Of a DNA stretch of 9,909 nucleotides, positions 1-8,700 are shown one piece after another; the first letter of the stretch is position 1; every line of letters starts with the position of its first letter. Origin of the DNA: an uncultured bacterium (lineage in GTDB: Bacteria > Bacteroidota > Bacteroidia > Chitinophagales > CAIODY01). Below the pieces are notes generated by a model that saw only the letters and a program-made list of their open reading frames with translations, searched no databases and was not told where the DNA came from. A program made the translations under genes and the position numbers. The DNA lies in assembly GCA_903871715.1 (NCBI GenBank), contig CAIQHW010000086.1:1-9909 (forward strand), written 5' to 3'.

Positions 1-392
1 ATGTGTCTATTGTTTATCCATATGCCAAGCAAACTTCAGCGTTGTTGATGGATATTAATCAACATTTGGCAACGCTGCAAAGTCGCCATCAACGAAAGTT
101 ATACATCAAATCGAAAGAAGATGAATTGAACAAGCATTTCAAAAACGAGTTAGTGAACATGACCACAAGGCAAGGCAGAATATTGATTTTGCTGATTAAT
201 CGGCAAACTGGAAAGACTTGTTATGAATTGGTAAAAGAATTTAAAGGTGGTTTTAAATCGTGGATTTATAACAACATGATGACTACTTATGATGATGATT
301 TGAACATGAAACGAAAATATGATGCCCAGCAACAAGTGCTGTTGGAACGTGTTATTTTTGAACTTGAAAATTCTAAAACAAACAAAAAATGA
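1..392 (+). CDS. DUF4294 family protein, 5'-truncated by the window edge
   Basis: The frame is open from the first bases to a TGA at 390-392 and gives about 130 residues. The visible part opens with a VYPYAK motif, followed by a basic helical stretch, a TxxQGRILILLINRQTG block and KGGFKSWIYN, ending in an acidic/basic tail with LERVIFELE. This order (VYPYAK, then QGxILxxLINRxTGxxCY, then KGGF) is what I recall for DUF4294, a Bacteroidota-restricted family of unknown function. Family members carry a further N-terminal region before VYPYAK, often with a signal peptide, so the GTG at position 3 is most likely an internal Val codon and the true start lies upstream. No catalytic residues can be named and no membrane segment is visible in this part. 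The gene overlaps bshB1 by four bases (ATGA), which suggests co-transcription and coupled translation. The link to thiol metabolism is only by position. Confidence 0.85.
   Translation, partial: VSIVYPYAKQTSALLMDINQHLATLQSRHQRKLYIKSKEDELNKHFKNELVNMTTRQGRILILLINRQTGKTCYELVKEFKGGFKSWIYNNMMTTYDDDLNMKRKYDAQQQVLLERVIFELENSKTNKK
375..392 (+). promoter_or_regulatory. A-rich start context and ATGA stop/start overlap of bshB1
   Basis: The ATG of bshB1 (389-391) overlaps the TGA of the DUF4294 gene (390-392). The bases just before it are almost all A (C AAA C AAAAA), with no GGAGG-like element. Bacteroidota starts are known to depend little on Shine-Dalgarno pairing and to favour A-rich leaders, so this fits a real start and translational coupling. 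No separate promoter for bshB1 is visible. Confidence 0.5.
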
Positions 393-1123
393 AGTTGGAT
401 ATTTTAGCCATTGGTGTTCATCCAGATGATGTGGAGTTGGCTTGCAGTGGAACTTTGATAGCATCAGTACTACAACAAAAAAAAGTGGGTATTGTAGATT
501 TAACTGCAGGCGAATTAGGTACACGTGGCACACCCGAACAGAGAATTTTGGAATCGCAAAATGCGGCAAAAATTATGGGCATTGCAGTTCGTGAAAATTT
601 GTTTTTGCGAGATGGTTTTTTTAGAAACGAAGAACAGAGGGCGATGCAAAAAATCATCGCTGCCATCAGAAAATTTCAGCCAGAAATAGTGTTGGCAAAT
701 GCGATGCAAGACCGACATCCCGACCATGGCAGAGCTGGTAAAATGATTGCCGAATGCTGCTTCTATGCTGGCTTGCGCAAGATAGAAACTAAAGATGAAC
801 ATGAAAATTTACAAAATGCATGGCGTCCAAAACAGGTGTTACATTTTATTCAAGATAGATATTTTGAGCCCAATTTGGTGCTAGATATTTCATCTCATTT
901 TGAACAAAAAATGAAAAGTATTTTGGCTTATGAATCACAATTTTATAATCCCAACTCAACCGAACCATCAACCTATATTTCATCTCCTATTTTTATGGAA
1001 GGCATAAAATCACGAGCCATGCAATTTGGAAAATTGATTGGTGTTGAATTTGGAGAAGGCTTTACAACCTTTAATCCTGTTGGCATTCAAGATTTATCAG
1101 CGTTGGTTGGTGGTTTGTCGTAA
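389..1123 (+). CDS. bshB1: Bacillithiol biosynthesis deacetylase BshB1
   Basis: The protein has 244 residues, a normal length for the PIG-L/LmbE-type zinc deacetylases. Diagnostic motifs are in place: GVHPDD at residues 9-14, TAGELGTRGT at 39-48, and DRHPDHGRA at 108-116. The expected zinc ligands are His11, Asp14 and His113, with Asp13 as the likely general base. The ELGTRGT block and the C-terminal ESQFYNPN plus a late RAMQFG segment are typical of the BshB1 subgroup rather than of other LmbE-like enzymes. BshB1 removes the acetyl group from N-acetylglucosaminyl-L-malate to give GlcN-malate, the second step of bacillithiol synthesis in the cytosol; BshA and BshC act before and after it and are not in this window. 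The reading frame is intact. It starts inside the stop of the DUF4294 gene and is followed 26 bases later by a secreted protease gene. Some BshB enzymes also act on related conjugates, so exact substrate is by family. Confidence 0.93.
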   Translation: MKLDILAIGVHPDDVELACSGTLIASVLQQKKVGIVDLTAGELGTRGTPEQRILESQNAAKIMGIAVRENLFLRDGFFRNEEQRAMQKIIAAIRKFQPEIVLANAMQDRHPDHGRAGKMIAECCFYAGLRKIETKDEHENLQNAWRPKQVLHFIQDRYFEPNLVLDISSHFEQKMKSILAYESQFYNPNSTEPSTYISSPIFMEGIKSRAMQFGKLIGVEFGEGFTTFNPVGIQDLSALVGGLS

Positions 1124-1149
1124 ACTGTATTTTGATTAACTTTACAATT

Positions 1150-2748
1150 ATGAAATCGTTTTTTTTCGGCACAATTTTTTTGTTGGTTTCAAATTTTTTG
1201 ATGGCGCAATCTATCAATTTCATTCACCCAAAACCATTGTGGAATGATGCCATGCCGAAGATGGAAATGGATGCAGTTCCGTTGGCAAAATTGCAAGCCG
1301 AAGATGAATTGAACAAGAATAATAAAACTATTCCTTGGCGATTTGGTTATGAATTTGAAACCAATATTAACCCCGATAATGCAGGCACATGGCAAGTTTT
1401 GCCAGATGGTTCAAGATTGTGGCAAATAAAAATTTCATCACCCAATGCACAATCGCTTAATTTTATGTTCACAAATTTTCATTTGCCCAACGATGCTTAC
1501 ATCATCATTTACAACAACAAAAATGAAACACAAATTGGCACTTATAATGCATCGCACAACAATGTAGAAAACATTGTTGGTACTACTTTAATCGCTGGTG
1601 ATGAAGCGGTGATTGAATATGTGGAGCCTGCAAACGCAGCATTTAAAGGCACTTTCAACATTTCTAAAATTATTCATGGTTATCGAATTTATGATTACAA
1701 ATCAACCTTTTCGTTAGGTTTTGGTTCAAGCGGCAGTTGTGAAAACAACGTGAACTGCCCGATTGGTGCTGCTTGGCAAAAAGAAAAGCATGCTGTGGTG
1801 GTGATACTTTGTGGTGGCGGATATTGCAGTGGTTCGTTGTTGAATGATGTAAATCAAGACACAATTCCTTTTTTGATGACGGCGCATCACTGCGGCAGTA
1901 GCGGCTTTGCAAGCTGGGTATTTTATTTTAATTATGAAAGTCCGAATTGCAACAAAATCAATGGACCATTAAATGAAACCGTGAATGGCGCAACTATGAT
2001 GGCTACCAACACTAAAAGCGATTTTACTTTGTTGAAATTATTTTCCAAAGTGCCATTAAGTTATCACCCATTTTTTGCAGGATGGAATACCTCAAATACA
2101 CCACCAGATTCGGTTGTAGGTATTCATCATCCAGAGGGCGATATAAAAAAAATATCGTTTGCTAATAATCAATGTTACGACTCCTCCTACACCGATTCTT
2201 ACACTGCTTTATGTTGGAATATTAAACATTGGGATAGTGGTGTAACCGAGCCTGGTAGCAGCGGTTCACCGCTTTATAATAAGCATCATCAATTTGTGGG
2301 GCAGTTGTTTGGTGGGCCATCAGCTTGCGGTTATCCTGATTCATTATTGAATGATTACTACGGTAAATTTTCAACATCCTGGAATGCAGATACTGCCATT
2401 CATACCCAGGTTAAATTTTGGCTCGACCCTCAAAACACAGGTGCAACAAGCATTGCTGGTTTCGATCCAAATCCTGCAAAAAGTTTAGGAGTTGAAAATG
2501 TGATAGAAAATGATGTTCAAATTTATCCAAATCCAACTTCATCACTTATAAGTATTCAGTTATCAGTCGGTAGTTTAAAAACAGTTGAAGTTATTGATTT
2601 GCAAGGAAGAAAAATAAATTTGCCTATTTCATTTCAAAATGCTGATTACTGTATACTGAAAACTGAAAACTTGTCCTCGGGTATTTATTTTTTAAAAATT
2701 GTGGATGAAAAAAATAATGCTGTGGTGAAAAAATTTGTGAAAGAATAA
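1150..2748 (+). CDS. Secreted lysyl-endopeptidase-like serine protease with T9SS type A sorting domain
   Basis: The protein has 532 residues from the ATG at 1150. That start is preferred over an in-frame TTG at 1132 because it puts MKSFFF at the head of a clean signal peptide, with likely cleavage at A19/Q20. Residues about 60-185 form a propeptide-like beta domain (GTWQVLPDGSRLWQIKI). Residues about 192-438 form a trypsin-fold domain close to Achromobacter protease I (Lys-C), as I remember its sequence. The catalytic triad is His247 (TAHHCG), Asp291 (SDFTLL) and Ser371 (EPGSSGSP). Asp402 in NDYYG falls at the Asp225 position that gives Lys specificity. All six disulfide cysteines of that enzyme have counterparts (197, 203, 226, 248, 267, 393). 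The end (YPNPTS through SGIYFLKI and VKKFVKE) is a T9SS type A domain. The product should be secreted or surface-bound and cut after Lys. It may be read through from bshB1, and it converges on the giant surface protein gene. Confidence 0.9.
   Translation: MKSFFFGTIFLLVSNFLMAQSINFIHPKPLWNDAMPKMEMDAVPLAKLQAEDELNKNNKTIPWRFGYEFETNINPDNAGTWQVLPDGSRLWQIKISSPNAQSLNFMFTNFHLPNDAYIIIYNNKNETQIGTYNASHNNVENIVGTTLIAGDEAVIEYVEPANAAFKGTFNISKIIHGYRIYDYKSTFSLGFGSSGSCENNVNCPIGAAWQKEKHAVVVILCGGGYCSGSLLNDVNQDTIPFLMTAHHCGSSGFASWVFYFNYESPNCNKINGPLNETVNGATMMATNTKSDFTLLKLFSKVPLSYHPFFAGWNTSNTPPDSVVGIHHPEGDIKKISFANNQCYDSSYTDSYTALCWNIKHWDSGVTEPGSSGSPLYNKHHQFVGQLFGGPSACGYPDSLLNDYYGKFSTSWNADTAIHTQVKFWLDPQNTGATSIAGFDPNPAKSLGVENVIENDVQIYPNPTSSLISIQLSVGSLKTVEVIDLQGRKINLPISFQNADYCILKTENLSSGIYFLKIVDEKNNAVVKKFVKE
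2521..2745 (+). other. T9SS type A C-terminal sorting domain of the protease
   Basis: Residues about 458-532 of the protease begin with IYPNPTSS, run through VEVIDLQGRKI and SSGIYFLKI, and end in a basic VKKFVKE tail. This pattern of YPNP, then a DxxGR turn, then SGxYxxxI, then a Lys-rich end is the type A (TIGR04183-like) signal recognised by the type IX secretion system. In this family it is normally removed on export, with the cargo then released or anchored. The single Cys at 501 is unusual but does not break the pattern. Confidence 0.88.
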
Positions 2749-2758
2749 CTTCGATTTC
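2749..2758. other. 10-base gap between convergent genes
   Basis: The stop of the protease (TAA, 2746-2748) and the stop of the giant gene on the other strand (TTA, 2759-2761) are separated by ten bases. The gap is too short for a normal terminator. The only inverted repeat nearby is AAGAA (2741-2745) with TTCTT (2756-2760), which is weak and AT-rich, so how the two transcripts end is not visible here. Confidence 0.6.
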
Positions 2759-5700
2759 TTACCTCAACAAACTAATCGTACCCGTTCTGCTATAATTTTT
2801 GCCATCGTAAGTCATTCCTTTCCAAGGCGCATCGTTGCTGAATTGTGCTTCAATTTTCCAAACATAAACATCTTGCGGCATCAATTCACCTTTATAAGTT
2901 CCATCCCACGATTCAGTAGGAGAGCCATGTTCATCAATAGCAGTGCTTTCCCACAATTTTTCACCCCAAGTGGAAAACACTTGCACCAAATAAGTTTTCA
3001 AACCAACACCTTTTGGTTTAAAAACTTTTACATCCTCATTACTACCAGCATGCGGCGATAGTGCATTTGGCACAAATAAACCAGTTGTGTAATCGGTATG
3101 AATGAGCTGAAACACAGTATCCATGCAGCCATCAGCATTTACAGCAATTAATTCTACATGAAAATCGCCCACATTATTATAAGTGTGCGAAGTGCTATCT
3201 GTGCTTGTGGTAAGGCTTGCAGAGCCATCACCAAAATTCCAAATGAATTGAGAAGCGTATAAACTAGTGCTGATAAATTTAACTTCCACAGTTGGTGGTG
3301 GTGTGTTGGTATTGTCGAAAACAAATGTTGCTTTCGGTTTTTGAAGCACTGTGATGTATTTTGATTTAGAAATACTATCGGCGCAAACATGATTCAAACC
3401 TTCTACTTCTAAACTAACATCATAAGTGCCAGCTAATGAATAAAAGTTGTGCGGTGCTGCATTATTGTTAATGATTGTGCCATCACCAAAATTCCAATGT
3501 TGATAAAAACTATTCGCTGTTGTGTCGGTAAATAAAACTGATAATGGCTGACAACCCACTAATGGCATGGCTTTGAAGCCTGCATGCAATGGCGGATAAT
3601 TGATGATTTGCTTGCTTACAGAATCTTTACATCCATAAGCATTAGCTACAATCAATGTTAAATTATAAGTGCCGCCTATGCTGTAAGTAAATATGGGAGC
3701 GGTGTTCAGGTCTATATTTCCTTGTCCATCTTTCCATGTGTATGAAATTGCATTGGCTGAATAATTGGTGGTAGTAACCACAAAAGGCTCTACACAATTG
3801 GCTGTGGTAAGAATGCCATAAGCCGCCGTGGGCTTGGGATATACGCTGATAACAAAGTTTACTGTATCGGCGCAACCATAAGTGTTGGATGCAATATATT
3901 GTGTAGTAAAATTGCCAGCATTATTAAACACATGATTAAATGTGGGCTGTGTGGTGTTGCTAAAATTGCCATCGCCAAAATTCCAATTGCAAAATGAATA
4001 GTTGATAGTGTTGTTTGAAAACTGCACTGTTAACGGCGTACAGCCATTTGTTGGTGTTGGTGTAACATGAATAACTGGCGTGGGCGAAATGGTAATTGTT
4101 TTCTTCGCAGAATCGGAACAACCATAAGCTGTTGATGTGCCAATCAATGTTACAGCAAAATTTCCGCTTAATGAATATTGATGTGAAGTGGGGTTAAAAT
4201 TGCTCTGTGTACCATCACCAAATTTCCAAAAAAAGCTACTCAAACCTGGGTCAACAAAAGAAAAATGAACGGCTTGATGATAACAGACTGTATCGGGCGC
4301 AGCCACAATATTTAAAATTGGATTAGGTTGCACAGTGATAGAAACCCCTATTGGCAAGCCTGCACAGCCATTGGCAGTTGGGGTGATATTATACGTTGCC
4401 GTACCCACTGCATTTCCTGTGGTGGTTAATATCTGATTGATAATATTCCCAATGCTATTAAAGCCGCCAGCAACGCCGCTTTGCACAATTGTCCAAGCAT
4501 AAGTAGTGCCACTCACTGCACTTGTTAAATTGATAGTTGGTTTTGTTCCCGAACAAATTGTTTGTGCCGATGGTGATGAAACAGCTACTGGCACTGGGTT
4601 TACAGTCGCTACAACATTTAATGGATTTCCTGCACAACCATTCGCAGATGGTGTAACAACATAAGTTGCTGATGCAATCGTTGTTCCTAATGAATTTAAA
4701 GTTTGTGCAATCACAGTTCCATTGCCGCCCGAAGCGCCACTCACAGCCGAATTTGAAACAACCCAACTAAATGTTGAACCTGTAACTGTTGAAGATAAAT
4801 TGATTGAAGTTGCTGTGCCTGAACAAATCGTTTGATTGGCTGGCGTTGCTGTAACCACTGGAATTGGATTGACCGTAATCGTAACTGTAATCGCAGTTCC
4901 AGGGCAACCATTCGCAGTTGGAGTAATTGTATAAATGCAAGTGCCTATTGTATTTCCAGTTGTTGAAATGTGATGATGAATTAAATTGCCACTACCTGCA
5001 ACTGCGCCAGTGACAGCATTTTGAGCAACAGTCCAACTGAAAGTTGTGCCAACTACATTGCTGCTCAAAGAAATGTTGGATGAATCACTAGCGCAAATAG
5101 TTTGTGCAGTTGGTGTTGCAGTAACTAATGGAATTGGACTTACGGTTATTGGAACATTTATCGAAGTGCCTGTACATCCACCAACAGCTGGAGTTACAGT
5201 GTAAGTAGTTGAACCTGCAACGGTTGATGTGGCTGTTAATGTTTGATTGATATTTGCCCCTGAAGCATTAGATGCACCAGCTACCTGACTTGATGATTGT
5301 GTCCAAGAAAAAATTGTTCCTGCTACATTGCTTGATAAACTGATTGCGGTTGCATTGCCAGAGCAAATTGTTTGCAATGCAGGTGTAGCAGTAACTGTAG
5401 GAATTGGATTCGCAATTACAACCACATTTATCGGTGTGCCAATGCAACCATTTGCAGTTGGTGTAATCGTGTAAGTGGCTGTACCACTGGTGTTTCCAGT
5501 CGTTGTTAAAGTTTGACTGATGATAGTTCCTGAACCACTTGTTGCGCCTGTTACGCCTGATTGCACAACTGTCCAACTGAAACTTGCACTGGTATCAGTG
5601 CTAGTTAATGTGATGTTTGGCGCAGTGCCAGTGCAAATAGATGCAGAGCTTGGAGTTGCTGTAACATTCGGTACATTGTTCACCGTGATATTCACTGGAA

Positions 5701-8700
5701 CAGCAGCACCAGAGCAGCCTGCATAATTTGGTGTAATTGTATAATTCGCAAATCCAATATGCGGATTCACCGTAAATAATGTTTGATTAATCGTTGAACC
5801 AATCGCACTTGAAGCACCTGTAACATTGTTTTGTGTAACCGTCCAACTGAAAGTTGTTCCTGCAATTGAACTGCTCAAATTCACTGTTGGCGCACTGCCA
5901 GAACAAAGTGTAACCGCCGCAGGCGTTGCTGTTGCAACGGGCATCAATCCAACATTCACTGTGTCTTTTATTGAAGAACCAACGCATCCATAAGTTGATG
6001 GAGATGGTGTGATTAAATAAATGGCGCTGCCTGGTGTTGCGCCTGCTAAACTCAATGTTTGACTGATGCCTAAGCCTGAGCCATTCGAAGCACCTGTTAC
6101 GCCATTTTGTGTAACCGTCCAACCGAAAGTTGTTCCTGGCACTAAACTACTCAAACTAATATTGGTTGCATTACCCGAACAAATGCCTTGTGGCGATGGT
6201 GTTGCAATTACATTCGGCACAGGATAAACTGTAATCGTTGCAGTTGCAGTATCAAAGCTGCAACCATTGTTGGCACTCAAATAAATCGTGTAAGTGCCAG
6301 CTTGTGTGTAAATTGTTGAATCAACATTTTTGTTAGAATAATTTCCATTGCTGAAATTCCAACTGATGTTATTTCCGCCTGTTGAAAAATTATGAACAAC
6401 AACTTTCAAAGGCGCACAACCGTTGGTAGGCGTAGCATTGAAGAAAGCAGTAACTGTATTTGGATGAACTAAAATAGAATGAGAAGTGGTGTCATCACCA
6501 CAAGCATTGTGAACGATTAATGTGATGATGTAAGTAGTATCACGTGTGCCAGTGTGATACACATGCACCACAGGAGTTTTGTTGGTATCAGTCGGACTTC
6601 CATCACCAAAACTCCATAAATAAGTTGTTGGATTTCCAACTGAAACATTGGAGAAATGAATGGGCAATGGCGAACAACCGACACTTAAATTTGTTCCGAA
6701 ACTTGCATGTGGTGAAGGATGCACCAAAATTGAATCTTGATAAGAAACGTTGCCACAAACATTTCCTGCAATTAAATAAACATGATAAAGTGTATCGCCT
6801 TTAAATGGTTCGGGATAAGTTGTTGTTGGAGGAACTGTGCCAGTAAATTGATTGCCGTTGTAGCCTAAATCCCACAAATAGCTTGGATTGTAGCCACTTC
6901 CAAAATTTTGAAAACTCACTGCCAAAGGTCCACAACCAACATGCGGATTCAATGTAAATGAATCTTTCGGCACTGTAACAGTTGTTATGGTGTGTGTGAT
7001 GGAATCAATGCAACCATCTGTTGTGGTGCAAATTAATTTCACTTGGTAAGTACCAACCGCCGTGTAACCATGATTAGGACTGATGATTCCAGTATGTGGT
7101 GTGCCATCACCCCAATTCCAATCATTCGTTACAATCGAACCTGTGGATGTGTTGGTGAATAATGCACCTACATTCAAACAAGCAGGTGATGGATTGGTGA
7201 AATTCACCACTGGCAATGGTTTTACGGTGATAACCACATTGTTAGAATCTATGCAATTATGAATATCTGTTTCAGCAATGATGTAAGTTGTGGTTACTGT
7301 TGGTGTAACCACATCGTTCGGAAGTGTAGAACTGTAGCCACTTGGCGTACTATGCCACACGTAAGTGCTACCAACCACTTGTGCGCCACCAATGTTGGCA
7401 GATTGATTTTTGCAAATAGTTTGATTGATACCCGACAACGCTGCTGGTCGAGGGAACATGTGCACAAACACACTGTCATAAGGGCTGTAGCAACCACCGA
7501 TAAACTGACGGCAATAATAATATCCTGTGTCAGGATACAAAGAATGAATGTGATTTGGATTTTGTAAAGGAGAAGTAAATCCATTTGGTCCGTACCAATT
7601 GTAGGTTGCACTTGCATTTCCGCTTGATGTCAAACTGATTGTTGAATACCAACACACCGGATTGTTACTTCCTAAAGTTGGCGCAACTGGCAATGGAACT
7701 ACTGTTACAACCATTGTGTCAAATTGATAACAACCTGTAACAGCATTCGTTTGCAATAAAATATAAGTAGTTGTATCTGTTGGCGATGCAGTTGGAGTGG
7801 CTGAAGTAGTACTATTTAAGCCTGTTGCAGGACTCCATGAATAATTATAACCAGCAGTTGCACTCGTTCCGATGCTTGCACTTGTTCCAAAACAAATAGT
7901 TTGGTCAAGCCCTGCATTTGTTGCTGGAAGTGGATTTACAGTTACCAAGGTGCTATCTGTAATTGAGCAACCTTGTGTATTTACAGCCGTAACAAAATAT
8001 TTTGTAGTTACCGTTGGTGAGGCAATCACCACTGCGCCAGTTGTAGTGTTTAAGCCTATTGCAGGACTCCAAACATAACTCGAAGTTCCACCCGAAACAT
8101 GAATCGTATCCACAGTTTGATTTTTACAAACAGTAGAATCAGAATGCATAATTGTCAAATCAGCAATTGGTTTTACAACCGCCACCACATATTGTGTATC
8201 CTGGCAATTCGCTCCATTTTGTCCAGTAACAACATAAGTTGTGGTTACGGTTGGTGAAGCAATTACAACCGAGCCAGTTGTGGTATTCAAGCCTGTTGCA
8301 GGACTCCAGCTATAAGTTGATGCACCCCCTGCTGTTAGTGTATTTGGATGTCCTGGGCAAGTAACAGGCAGAGATGCTGATGCAGTAACGGTTGGTAACC
8401 CATTCACATTTACAACAACAGCAATGGAATCTTTGCAATTGTTGATGGAAGTGCCAATCAAAGTGTAAGTTGTTGTAGTTGTTGGTGATGCTGTTACAGT
8501 TGATGAAGTGGTAGAACTTAATCCTGTAGTAGGTTTCCATTGATAAGTATTTGCTCCAAATGCAGTTAATGCAACTGAATTTCCTAAGCAAATAAAATTA
8601 TTTGTTGATGGTGAAACGGATAAATTTGGTAAAGGATAAACTGTAAAATAAGTAGATTGTGTACTGCTGCACGTATTAGGAGCAGTTCCTGTAACTGAAA

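Noticed and set aside
3..5. GTG as the start of the DUF4294 gene
   Set aside because: The family has an N-terminal region before VYPYAK, so this codon is most likely internal; the gene is cut by the window.
150..569. Open frame of 139 codons on the minus strand
   Set aside because: It lies antisense across two well-supported genes, has no recognisable domain, and looks like a by-product of the coding strand's composition.
1104..1140. Bacteroidota-type promoter (TATTTTG at 1128-1134 with TTG upstream) for the protease
   Set aside because: The -7 box is one T short of TAnnTTTG, the TTG spacing is not convincing, and such strings are frequent in AT-rich DNA. It may still contribute, but the sequence does not support a call.
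1132..1149. Earlier TTG start for the protease, adding six residues (MINFTI)
   Set aside because: It would place a non-basic extension ahead of a complete signal peptide that begins with MKSFFF at the ATG 1150; the ATG is the better start.
2741..2760. Bidirectional terminator between the convergent genes
   Set aside because: The only stem is five mostly A-U pairs around a 10-base loop, with no stable GC core.
4325..6220. Regular repeats as a CRISPR array or a satellite
   Set aside because: The 270-base units are fully coding, diverged along their whole length, and in frame with a long protein; there are no short identical repeats with unique spacers.
7259..7617. Overlapping open frames of about 100 codons on both strands inside the giant gene
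   Set aside because: They are alternative frames of the repeat-bearing coding sequence, with compositions typical of frame-shifted translation and no family resemblance.
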